Below, in pieces: positions 6,076 through 12,216 of a stretch of DNA of 22,877 nucleotides. Positions within the stretch are counted from its first letter, which is position 1; every line of letters begins with the position of its first letter. The translations under genes were made by a program, and so were the position numbers. The notes beneath the pieces were generated by a model. The model ran no database searches. It had not been told where the DNA came from and saw only the letters and a list, made by a program, of their open reading frames with translations. This DNA is from Patescibacteria group bacterium (GTDB lineage Bacteria; Patescibacteriota; Microgenomatia; UBA1406; GWC2-37-13), in the NCBI GenBank assembly GCA_943356515.1, contig CALRFM010000002.1, forward strand, positions 1 to 22,877. The letters run 5' to 3'.

Positions 6076-7218
6076 TCACACAAACCCCTCCGCCCTCTCC
6101 AAAAGTACACTCGAATTTACCGATGTATTTTTTGCAGTAAACTTGTCAACCTCGTCAATCATTTCGTATGAGAGAAATTTTACTTGCCGATCAAATTCAA
6201 GTTGATGAAAGGTTGGTCGAGTTACTTGTAGGCGTACTTTCTCTCTTCTGCTTTCTGGCGCTACAATGACGAGTGGGTAAGGACTGTTTGGGGCAACTAT
6301 TTTTAGATCAGAAAATCGAAGTAGTCCAGAGTATATAGAGGTGCTATTTTCCACTTCAAACGCAGCGTCAATCTTAAATCCATCTTTCCACACGACATCA
6401 ATATTTTCTACATATCGTGCATCAACATCTATACCAGATGTAAATTCTTTTTCAAAGTCATCAAAACCGTATTCCTTTGTGATCTTACCTTGATCATTTT
6501 TTGGCACCCATACCTTTGTGCCAGATTTTAGTCCCAAATTAACAAGTGCCCATTGCATGCGTACATGTTCAGACAATTCTTTCGGACTAACGTCTTCATC
6601 TATATCAGTTGCATCCATTACTACCTTTTTTTCATCATGCTGTAGTCTCAATTCGTCATGCATCACTTCATATGGTTTTTCACCAGTTTTTATACGCATT
6701 AGCACATCATATAAATTGTCATAATGGTTATAAAACAGCTTAAGCCGCTCATCTGATACGCTCGTAAACCCACGAAGCGCAAAGTTTTCTTTATATTGAA
6801 GTAAGGCAATAAATTCTGAAAAAGGGAGATTGATTTCCAAAGGATTGGCTATAAAATAAATCAAATCCCACCCTTGGGTACTCCCATTATTGATATTTTT
6901 CCATAAATTGGCAGATAGATTATTATTGATCGTTTTATACGCAACCTTCCCCAGAAGTTTTATTACTTTACCCTCAACGATAAGTATGTCATCTCCAGGT
7001 TTCATTTTATTAAACTTTGATCTATTCTGAGCACTGTCTCTTGAACCCCATATGGTGAGCTTCTTGTTTCCAAAAATATCTTTAAGTATTTTGACTTCGC
7101 TTTTTTCTAAGAAGTTAAATACTCTTTCTTGTTCCACTTTAGTGACTATTGTATCTGTATAGTGAACCATCGCCTCGTAATTATTTACGGGCATATATAA
7201 AATGAATATGTTTCGCAT
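6076..7218 (-). CDS. Putative PUA/EVE-like sensor fused to a PD-(D/E)XK-like nuclease
   Basis: This 380-aa protein has two parts. Residues about 17-180 resemble the EVE/PUA-superfamily fold that reads modified bases: IWGSRDSAQNRSKFNKMKPGD, ILIVEGKVIKLLGKV, then LW and WDLIYFIANP. Residues about 215-370 resemble restriction-like nucleases: EHVRMQWALVNLGLKSGTKVWV, IDVVWKDG, AAFEVENSTSIYSG, LRFSDLKIVAP and PLVIVAPE. The Asp of IDVVW and the Glu of FEVE are candidate metal ligands. A modification-dependent restriction role is inferred. The ATG at 7218 lies 7 nt after a TATAAT, so translation may be leaderless. Inner ATGs at 7194 and 7170 (before VHYTD, with GAGG upstream) are alternatives. Confidence 0.65.
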   Translation of the reverse strand: MRNIFILYMPVNNYEAMVHYTDTIVTKVEQERVFNFLEKSEVKILKDIFGNKKLTIWGSRDSAQNRSKFNKMKPGDDILIVEGKVIKLLGKVAYKTINNNLSANLWKNINNGSTQGWDLIYFIANPLEINLPFSEFIALLQYKENFALRGFTSVSDERLKLFYNHYDNLYDVLMRIKTGEKPYEVMHDELRLQHDEKKVVMDATDIDEDVSPKELSEHVRMQWALVNLGLKSGTKVWVPKNDQGKITKEYGFDDFEKEFTSGIDVDARYVENIDVVWKDGFKIDAAFEVENSTSIYSGLLRFSDLKIVAPNSPYPLVIVAPESRREKVRLQVTRPTFHQLEFDRQVKFLSYEMIDEVDKFTAKNTSVNSSVLLERAEGFV

Positions 7219-7265
7219 CTCCCAAATTATACACCCCCACCTGACAAACAGTCAGAAAAGCTGAC
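7219..7265 (-). promoter_or_regulatory. Promoter/operator module, copy A (putative nuclease gene)
   Basis: On the minus strand, CTGACT (-35-like, 7250-7255), 18 nt, then TATAAT (7226-7231). Three half-sites, CTGAC 7241-7245, GTCAG 7251-7255 and CTGAC 7261-7265 on the plus strand, repeat every 10 bp in alternating orientation across the -35. It matches copy B (8099-8144) with two substitutions and one extra base. 7266-7310 holds only a small CTCATT/AATGAG dyad. Confidence 0.7.
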
Positions 7266-7310
7266 TAATAAAATTACAATCTCTCATTAAATGAGTAGTG
7301 ATTCTTAGTA

Positions 7311-8084
7311 TTATTCAAGTAAGTTCCTCTCGATCTTCAGTATGTCTTTATTTGGAAGAGCTGTTATTTGGAGGCTTGTTTCCCCATCAAAATCACTTAT
7401 ATAATATTCAGTTGGTAATTCAAGATACAGTTGAGGAGTCGGGATTTGAGAGAAGAGTAACCCTCCATGTGGGGAAAGCAATCGACATGCGTGCGTAATT
7501 AATTGTTGAAAAATAATTCTACGCGCCGCTACAGGAATTGAAGAGTCTATCATAGTTTCCCAATTAAATGGACCATGTGGCCTACAGACAAGTAAATCAA
7601 TATAAGGTATTCCAGATTGGGTCATATGATCTGAAACTTTGTTCCAAAGTGCTTTTCCATACGCATCTCCCTCTATGATTGTTCGTTTTGGGTTATTCAT
7701 TAAGGCTTTAAGAGTATTTATTGAAAGACTAGATTGATCTGACCACCATCCTTGCCTCGTTTTATTATTTAAAGAGCAATATCGCATGTAGTCGGCATCT
7801 ATATTCTTTAATCGAACTCCCGTCATGGTATCAAATGGGGCATCTCCCAAAAAATACCCTCCACCAAATAAATCTAGTACATGTCTACTACTTCTGCGAG
7901 ATAATACATCATTGAAGGAATCGCTCCCAAGAAGTGACGAAAATGTATTTTCATAGGGAATTCCAAACCCATCCTGAGGCCAAAAATCTCCATCTAGCAC
8001 ATCAATATTTTGATTGAGCACATGCCGAAGACGTGTAGCTTCATGAAGCTCTTCTCGCGAAAAATGAAGTTTTAACTCATGCAT
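7311..8084 (-). CDS. SAM-dependent methyltransferase-like protein
   Basis: The 257-aa protein has a Rossmann-type pattern: VLDLFGGGYFLGD as SAM motif I, LKNIDADYM after the next strand, IIEGDAYGKALW, IDLLVCRPHGPFNWETM at the motif IV position, and LLSPHGGLLFSQIP as a late strand. CRPHGPF replaces the (D/N)PPY of DNA amino-methyltransferases, so the substrate is unknown and may not be DNA. The ATG at 8084 was chosen because an upstream in-frame codon would place the promoter module inside the coding region. It has the same promoter/operator as the putative nuclease gene, suggesting joint regulation. The family is recognised only by motif pattern. Confidence 0.6.
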   Translation of the reverse strand: MHELKLHFSREELHEATRLRHVLNQNIDVLDGDFWPQDGFGIPYENTFSSLLGSDSFNDVLSRRSSRHVLDLFGGGYFLGDAPFDTMTGVRLKNIDADYMRYCSLNNKTRQGWWSDQSSLSINTLKALMNNPKRTIIEGDAYGKALWNKVSDHMTQSGIPYIDLLVCRPHGPFNWETMIDSSIPVAARRIIFQQLITHACRLLSPHGGLLFSQIPTPQLYLELPTEYYISDFDGETSLQITALPNKDILKIERNLLE

Positions 8085-8098
8085 ATTCTGATATATTT

Positions 8099-8144
8099 CT
8101 CCCAAATTATACACCCCACCTGACAAACAGTCAGGAAAACTGAC
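8099..8144 (-). promoter_or_regulatory. Promoter/operator module, copy B (methyltransferase-like gene)
   Basis: Minus strand CTGACT (8129-8134), 17 nt, TATAAT (8106-8111). Half-sites CTGAC 8120-8124, GTCAG 8130-8134 and CTGAC 8140-8144 have the same 10-bp phase as copy A. The predicted leader before the ATG at 8084 is about 15 nt. Confidence 0.72.
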
Positions 8145-8170
8145 AAAGGACACAATAATACTCGAAGTAA

Positions 8171-8198
8171 TTGACAAATACTAAATCTGGTGTAATGA
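8171..8198 (+). promoter_or_regulatory. Promoter of the ORF6N gene
   Basis: A perfect TTGACA (8171-8176), 16 nt, then TAATGA (8193-8198) preceded by TG. The ATG at 8209 follows within about 10 nt and no Shine-Dalgarno sequence is present. Confidence 0.5.
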
Positions 8199-8208
8199 TA
8201 TATATCAT

Positions 8209-8514
8209 ATGTCTGATGTTCCTAATAACTCTATCGAGATTTCAATCCAAGAACGTATTCACACCATCAGAGGCATGCAGGTGATGTTGGACCGTGATCT
8301 TGCCCAGATGTATGGAGTTGAAACAAAAGTATTAAACCAGGCAGTAAAACGAAATATCCAGCGATTTCCAGAATTGTTTTGCTTTCAGCTAGATGAGATC
8401 GAAATCTCTAACTTGAGGTCACAAATTGTGACCTCAAGACTACGTCATGGTGGAAGGCGTTATTTACCATTCATTTTTACAGAGCAGGGTGTTGAGGATT
8501 TAGTTTATCTGTAG
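8209..8514 (+). CDS. ORF6N domain protein, C-terminally short
   Basis: This is the only plus-strand gene. The 101-aa product is an ORF6N domain: RIHTIRGMQVMLDRDLAQMYGVETKVLNQAVKRNIQRFP is covered by RGMQVMLDRDLA, YGVETKVLNQAVKRN and RFPELFCF, followed by LRSQIVTSRL, RRYLPFIFTEQGV. Usual family members run on for another 60-150 residues after FTEQGV, but this one stops eight residues later, within a 15-bp tail-to-tail overlap with the HTH gene. It therefore looks truncated by recombination. The family is phage-derived and putatively DNA-binding. A 27-nt palindrome lies inside the coding region. Confidence 0.8.
   Translation: MSDVPNNSIEISIQERIHTIRGMQVMLDRDLAQMYGVETKVLNQAVKRNIQRFPELFCFQLDEIEISNLRSQIVTSRLRHGGRRYLPFIFTEQGVEDLVYL
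8412..8438. repeat. 27-nt palindrome inside the ORF6N gene
   Basis: CTTGAGGTCACAA and TTGTGACCTCAAG are perfect 13-nt arms around a single A. It encodes the NLRSQIVTSRL stretch. The symmetry is far beyond coding need and could be a binding site, possibly for autoregulation. Confidence 0.85.
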
Positions 8515-8787
8515 TTGTAATGGAGTTTTTAGGGCGCGAGATATTCTTTTCAGAAGTCCAATAGAAGGATTTGCGCTCATGGTTTCGATACGAGATATGA
8601 CCGCTTGTGTAGTTTCTACTTTTTTAGCCAAATCACGCTGAGAAAGATCTTGTTTAAGTCGAGCTTCTATTATCTGCTTTGAAAGTCGGTACTCTACTTC
8701 AGATTCCTTCCAAGCTTTTTTAAACTCTGCGTCTTTAAGACGCTTTTGCAAATCCTCTCGAAGTGTATATTCTTTTCTTATTTTCAT
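8500..8787 (-). CDS. XRE-type helix-turn-helix protein (antitoxin/regulator-like)
   Basis: This 95-aa protein has a helical N-terminus (about 1-45, FKKAWKESEVEYRLSKQIIEARLK) followed by an XRE HTH (about 46-95: SQRDLAKKVETTQAVISRIE, NPSIGLLKRISRALKTPLQLQIN). The shape matches HigA-like antitoxins and single-gene repressors. No RelE/HigB-like toxin gene is adjacent, so it is either an orphan or a stand-alone regulator. Its promoter overlaps a palindrome, which suggests autorepression. It overlaps the ORF6N gene tail-to-tail. It might also act at the GTCAG operators nearby, but nothing in the sequence shows that. Confidence 0.85.
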   Translation of the reverse strand: MKIRKEYTLREDLQKRLKDAEFKKAWKESEVEYRLSKQIIEARLKQDLSQRDLAKKVETTQAVISRIETMSANPSIGLLKRISRALKTPLQLQIN

Positions 8788-8793
8788 ATAATT

Positions 8794-8822
8794 ATGATAT
8801 CTTAAAAGATATATAATGTCCA
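8794..8822 (-). promoter_or_regulatory. Promoter with palindromic operator of the XRE gene
   Basis: On the minus strand TGGACA (8817-8822), 17 nt, TATCAT (8794-8799); each box matches consensus at 5 of 6 positions. The inverted repeat ATATCTT-TT-AAGATAT (8797-8812) overlaps the -10, a usual place for an autorepressor site. The ATG follows the -10 after 6 nt. Confidence 0.65.
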
Positions 8823-8850
8823 GCTTAAGTTAAGAAGATTATTACCCACA

Positions 8851-9270
8851 TCACTCACACAACATCACCGTCTCGCCAGCCACTCGGTAGTCATATTCAC
8901 TGCCATTGGCAGCTAGTACCACCTGGTGACCTGGTGTGATGACTTGAGCATACATCTGATCTGGCTGTGGGCAGCCTAAGGATGCATCGGGGAAATCTGT
9001 GGCACTGAATTTTACAACGGTTATCATAGGTGGGGTTATACCCTGACCGCTACTTAGTAAATTGCCAATCGCCTGGTCTACTATGCGTGTTTCATCTTCA
9101 GTAAGATTTCCGTAATCTGGGTTATTAGTGACTTCTTCTGGTGTGGGTGGTGGCGTGGTTAAGTTGGCTGTTTGGTCTTTATAATCTTTCTTCATGATAA
9201 ATAAGATCCCTACAACTAAGAGTAGAATCCCTGCCATAAATACAAATACGTACATGCTTCCTTTGTTCAT
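8851..9270 (-). CDS. Small membrane-anchored protein with C-terminal SLGCP-type domain
   Basis: From the ATG at 9270 the product is 139 aa. It has an N-terminal hydrophobic anchor (about residues 6-24) and a Pro/Thr-rich linker (TTPPPTPEE). A C-terminal segment, FPDASLGCPQPDQMYAQVIT then VVLAANGSEYDYR and ending VMLC, contains two cysteines that could form a disulfide outside the membrane. This tail pattern (SLGCP, QV, TPG, Y.Y, C) recurs in exported proteins but I know no function for it. An in-frame GTG at 9285 is an alternative start, but it would place the TATAAT promoter box inside the gene, so it is rejected. Confidence 0.72.
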   Translation of the reverse strand: MNKGSMYVFVFMAGILLLVVGILFIMKKDYKDQTANLTTPPPTPEEVTNNPDYGNLTEDETRIVDQAIGNLLSSGQGITPPMITVVKFSATDFPDASLGCPQPDQMYAQVITPGHQVVLAANGSEYDYRVAGETVMLCE

Positions 9271-9276
9271 AGAGTT

Positions 9277-9282
9277 ATTATA
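9277..9282 (-). promoter_or_regulatory. -10 element of the membrane-anchored protein gene
   Basis: TATAAT on the minus strand ends 6 nt before the ATG at 9270, so transcription would start at the start codon. The -35 region is weak. Confidence 0.45.
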
Positions 9283-9297
9283 CACGTTTTTGTTGTA

Positions 9298-10383
9298 TCA
9301 CTCATTGTTATATAAGTGTACCACATCTCTTGTCATCTTCTCAAAACTAAACTTACTAGTATCTGGATTCCGGATTGAGTCCGGAATGACACGAGGACCC
9401 GCTTTAAGTTTTTCAGCAATATCGGGAACATTCATTGCGTCAAATGACGTGTAGTTACTTCCCAATAATTCCTTAAATACTGGGATATCGGAGGCGATTA
9501 CAGGGCACCCAAAATAGGTAGCTTCAATGAGGGGAAGGCCAAAGCCTTCAGAAAGTGATGGGTTCACGAGTGCTTTGGCATGGTTGTAGAAAAAGACCAA
9601 ATCTTCTATTGTGGCGTTGTGATTAAATGTGATGTTTTTGATGTTTGCTGCCGCAATATGATCTTTGAGTTTCTGCGCAAACATATTGTCCGGGCCAACA
9701 AGCAAGAGATCTGGAGGATTGTCAAATGCTTCGATAAGACGCTCTACATTCTTATGGGGGTAGAAGTTTCCGACATATAGGTAAAATGGTTTTGGATATT
9801 TTTTCGATAAAGATGTATTTTCTTTGACAGACATGAGCTCATAGCTTACTCCTTCATACAGCGGGTGAATTTTGTTTTTGATTGAAGTGCCGTACATACT
9901 CACAATCTGATCCTGAACAGACCTCGTAGGCGTGATAATAGCGCGTGCATGCTTGATTTGAGATGATAATACAAATTTAAATACCTGATGCTTTATTTCA
10001 TAAAATAATGGATTGAGGGTTGATGCACGACCTGTTTTGAAAAGAAGGGGCGTAACATCATGCACTGTAGCGATAAATGGTCTTTTGTATCGTATTGGGT
10101 AACTGAAATAGGTAAAATGCATAAGGTCCAAATTGTCTTCCATAATCGCAGAGTAAAACACGGTTTGTTCGCCAACTGAATGCCACGGTGCATCTACTGG
10201 TCGAATAGTGAACCTGCCTGGTGGAAGATGGATGGTTGGTACATCTTTTGGCAACACATACACATAAAACTGCATTGAGTTTGGCGATGAAAGGGACAAA
10301 TAGTACAGAAGATTGCGTATATAGGTTCCTACGCCTGTTTGAAAGTACAAACGAGCATCTATACCAATCTTCCTTGTCTTCAT
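9298..10383 (-). CDS. GT4 glycosyltransferase with one repeat-derived insertion
   Basis: This 361-aa GT-B enzyme probably acts in surface glycan synthesis. The N-terminus has IGIDARLYFQTGVGTYIRNLL and ATVHDVTPLL. The C-terminal domain has YLYVGNFYPHKNVERLIEAF, LLLVGP and PSLSEGFGLPLIEATYFGCPVI with the E-x7-E motif. The sequence near the C-terminus, about residues 332-341 (VIPDSIRNPD), is encoded by a palindromic repeat inserted between LKAG and the conserved KFSFEKM helix. The start overlaps the stop of the upstream GT2 gene as ATGA (10380-10383). The stop is TGA. Confidence 0.92.
   Translation of the reverse strand: MKTRKIGIDARLYFQTGVGTYIRNLLYYLSLSSPNSMQFYVYVLPKDVPTIHLPPGRFTIRPVDAPWHSVGEQTVFYSAIMEDNLDLMHFTYFSYPIRYKRPFIATVHDVTPLLFKTGRASTLNPLFYEIKHQVFKFVLSSQIKHARAIITPTRSVQDQIVSMYGTSIKNKIHPLYEGVSYELMSVKENTSLSKKYPKPFYLYVGNFYPHKNVERLIEAFDNPPDLLLVGPDNMFAQKLKDHIAAANIKNITFNHNATIEDLVFFYNHAKALVNPSLSEGFGLPLIEATYFGCPVIASDIPVFKELLGSNYTSFDAMNVPDIAEKLKAGPRVIPDSIRNPDTSKFSFEKMTRDVVHLYNNE
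9363..9390. repeat. In-frame palindromic repeat in the second GT4 gene (ATTCCGGA/TCCGGAAT)
   Basis: Arms ATTCCGGA (9367-9374) and TCCGGAAT (9380-9387) flank TTGAG, bounded by CTGG and GAC. It is a relative of the repeat at 3328-3355 in the opposite orientation. It adds about ten residues before the last helix of the enzyme. Confidence 0.85.
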
Positions 10384-11270
10384 ATCTTTGACTTAATATC
10401 AATAAACAAATATACGAATGAGTTTACCATTGAAGAGTGCTTATCTGCATAATGCTTGCGGTAAAATATGCGCATGGCATTGTGATAATACTCTTTTGTC
10501 TTATGATGAGCTTTTTTATTCTTGAATCCACTTTGATATTTCAAGTGAGTTACGGTAAATTTGGGGTAATATACCACATCGTATCCTTTTTCTTTCATCC
10601 GGTATGCAAGGTCAATATCTTCACCATACATAAAAAATTCTTCATCAAATCCATCCATTTCATCTAATACTTTTTTAGGTGCCATAAAAAAAGCACCACT
10701 TATGGCATCCACCTTATGAATAGTATTGACGTTATAATGCGTCAGATGATACCCTCCAAATACCCTACCAAGTTGGGGAAGAATATAGGTCAAGCGCTCA
10801 AGCTGTATAAAATACGTGAATGAATTCCAAAGAGTGGGAAATCCGCGATGTGAAGCAAGATCGATACGTTTACTGGGCAACTGGACTTTGACGGTAAGTG
10901 CGCCGATGTTCTTGTTTTTCTCTAGGTATTCTACAATGCTTGGCCAGTTTAATGATCCGACTATTACATCAGAATTCATAAAGAGTATATATGCGCCCGT
11001 TGCATTATGGAGGCCTCTATTATTCCCTTTAGGAAATCCTTCGTTATCGATGTTTGAGATAGAAGTAAATAAGATATGATCGCTCTCGAAAGACTTTTTA
11101 TATTCTTTGATCATATCTTTTGACCCGTCTTCCGAAGCATTATCAACCACTATTATTTCAGCTTGAAGCGTTGGATATTCAGAAAGACTTGCCACCAATG
11201 CATCTAGACACTCTTTGGTAATATCTACCGTATTATACGAAAGGATGATAACAGAAAGTTGTTTTGACAT
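10380..11270 (-). CDS. GT2 family glycosyltransferase (rhamnosyltransferase-like)
   Basis: The 296-aa GT-A fold enzyme starts SVIILSYNTVDITKECLDAL, followed by IIVVDNASEDGS, GFPKGNNRGL and ILFMNSDVIV, which supplies the metal-binding D-x-D-like acidic site. Later motifs are GAFFMAPKKVLDEMDGFDEEFFMYGEDIDL covered by GAFFMAP and FMYGEDIDLAYRM, typical of WbbL-like rhamnosyl or related transferases. No membrane segment is evident, so it is probably a cytoplasmic or peripheral protein. It lies 31 nt downstream of rpsI with no terminator, so it may be read through from the ribosomal operon. AGGTG lies 4 nt before the ATG, one of the few Shine-Dalgarno-like sites here. Confidence 0.92.
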   Translation of the reverse strand: MSKQLSVIILSYNTVDITKECLDALVASLSEYPTLQAEIIVVDNASEDGSKDMIKEYKKSFESDHILFTSISNIDNEGFPKGNNRGLHNATGAYILFMNSDVIVGSLNWPSIVEYLEKNKNIGALTVKVQLPSKRIDLASHRGFPTLWNSFTYFIQLERLTYILPQLGRVFGGYHLTHYNVNTIHKVDAISGAFFMAPKKVLDEMDGFDEEFFMYGEDIDLAYRMKEKGYDVVYYPKFTVTHLKYQSGFKNKKAHHKTKEYYHNAMRIFYRKHYADKHSSMVNSFVYLFIDIKSKI

Positions 11271-11301
11271 AAGGCACCTAACAATATAGTAGCAGATAAC
11301 C

Positions 11302-11754
11302 TTAACGCTTTGGAGACTGTTTCTTGCGCCTGGCTTTTCCGCCGGTTCCTACTTTGCGGCGTTCGCGTGTGCGCGGGTCGCGGGTTAGTAAGCCGTTTTC
11401 TTTGAGTATTGGTCGTGTTGCTTCGTCTACTAAACAAAGTGCTCGAGATATGCCCAATATTACTGCCTCAAGTTGTCCTTTTTTTCCTCCGCCTACGATG
11501 CGAATTGAAACGACAAATCGTTCTACAGATTTAGTCAGCTCTAAAGGAAGTAAGTATTGTTTTTGTTCTTGAAGTGAAGGAAAGTATTCCTCTCCTTTTA
11601 TGTTATTTACAATAAAATCGCCATGTTTGTATTTATTCTCTTTAATAGTTACCCGTGAAGCCTTTGTTGTTAATAAATAAAGACGTACGCGTGCAATAGA
11701 TTCTCTGCGTCTTCCAACAGCTTCAAAATATTCTAGTTCTTTTTTCTTTGGCAT
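11302..11754 (-). CDS. rpsI: 30S ribosomal protein uS9
   Basis: The 150-aa product ends in the basic tail TGGKARRKKQSPKR, which reaches the P-site tRNA in this family. EAVGRRRESIARVRLY is the family N-terminal motif and GGGKKGQLEAVILGISRAL the central one. The N-terminus is slightly extended. It follows rplM by 15 nt in the usual rplM-rpsI pair, here joined to the alpha operon. It is the last ribosomal gene of the cluster. Confidence 0.96.
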   Translation of the reverse strand: MPKKKELEYFEAVGRRRESIARVRLYLLTTKASRVTIKENKYKHGDFIVNNIKGEEYFPSLQEQKQYLLPLELTKSVERFVVSIRIVGGGKKGQLEAVILGISRALCLVDEATRPILKENGLLTRDPRTRERRKVGTGGKARRKKQSPKR

Positions 11755-11769
11755 ATAAGGTAATAATTA

Positions 11770-12204
11770 TTATTTCGATGAACTAACTTCTGTGTGTGGG
11801 TGCTTGTCATCTTCATATATATGAAGTCGTGCAAGGCGTACATCACGTAATTTATTTTTTGGCAACATTCCAGATAGAGCATGCCTGACAACTTTTTTTG
11901 AATCGCGTATTAACGCTTGTCCCAATTTGATTGTTTTTCTTCCTCCAGGATATCCAGAATAATTATCATATTCTTTTTGCTGTAATTTCTTGCCAGTTAC
12001 TTTTACTTTATCTGCATTAATTACGACAACATGATCTCCACAATCCAGATACGGCGCATAGTTTCGTTTATTTTTTCCCTGCAAATAAGTAGCCATAAGG
12101 GTGAGTTCTCTTCCCAACGTTTTACCATCCAGATCTACCAAATGCCAAGATCTTTCTATTTCTTTTGCGGTAACTGATCGAGTTGATGTGGTTGTATGTG
12201 TCAT
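11770..12204 (-). CDS. rplM: 50S ribosomal protein uL13
   Basis: This 144-aa early-assembly protein of the large subunit shows RSWHLVDLDGKTLGR-like WHLVDLDGKTLGRELT, NYAPYLDCGDHVVVINADKVKVTGKK, and HALSGMLPKNKLRD as HALSGMLP. It lies between rplQ and rpsI. In many bacteria rplM-rpsI is a separate operon, while fusion to the alpha operon is also common. The ATG has an AT-rich leader with no Shine-Dalgarno sequence. Confidence 0.96.
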   Translation of the reverse strand: MTHTTTSTRSVTAKEIERSWHLVDLDGKTLGRELTLMATYLQGKNKRNYAPYLDCGDHVVVINADKVKVTGKKLQQKEYDNYSGYPGGRKTIKLGQALIRDSKKVVRHALSGMLPKNKLRDVRLARLHIYEDDKHPHTEVSSSK

Positions 12205-12216
12205 ATAGAGTTATAA

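Noticed and set aside
7282..7294. Terminator after the methyltransferase-like gene
   Set aside because: The CTCATT/AATGAG dyad is short, AT-rich and not followed directly by a T run.
8085..8177. 31-residue N-terminal extension of the methyltransferase-like protein
   Set aside because: It would translate the TATAAT and operator copy that is non-coding in front of the neighbouring gene.
3803..8822. Prophage
   Set aside because: KilA-N, ORF6N and XRE genes are phage-associated but there is no integrase, terminase, capsid, tail or lysis gene, and no attachment repeat was found.
11271..11301. Terminator of the ribosomal operon
   Set aside because: No inverted repeat with a T run exists in the 31-nt gap.
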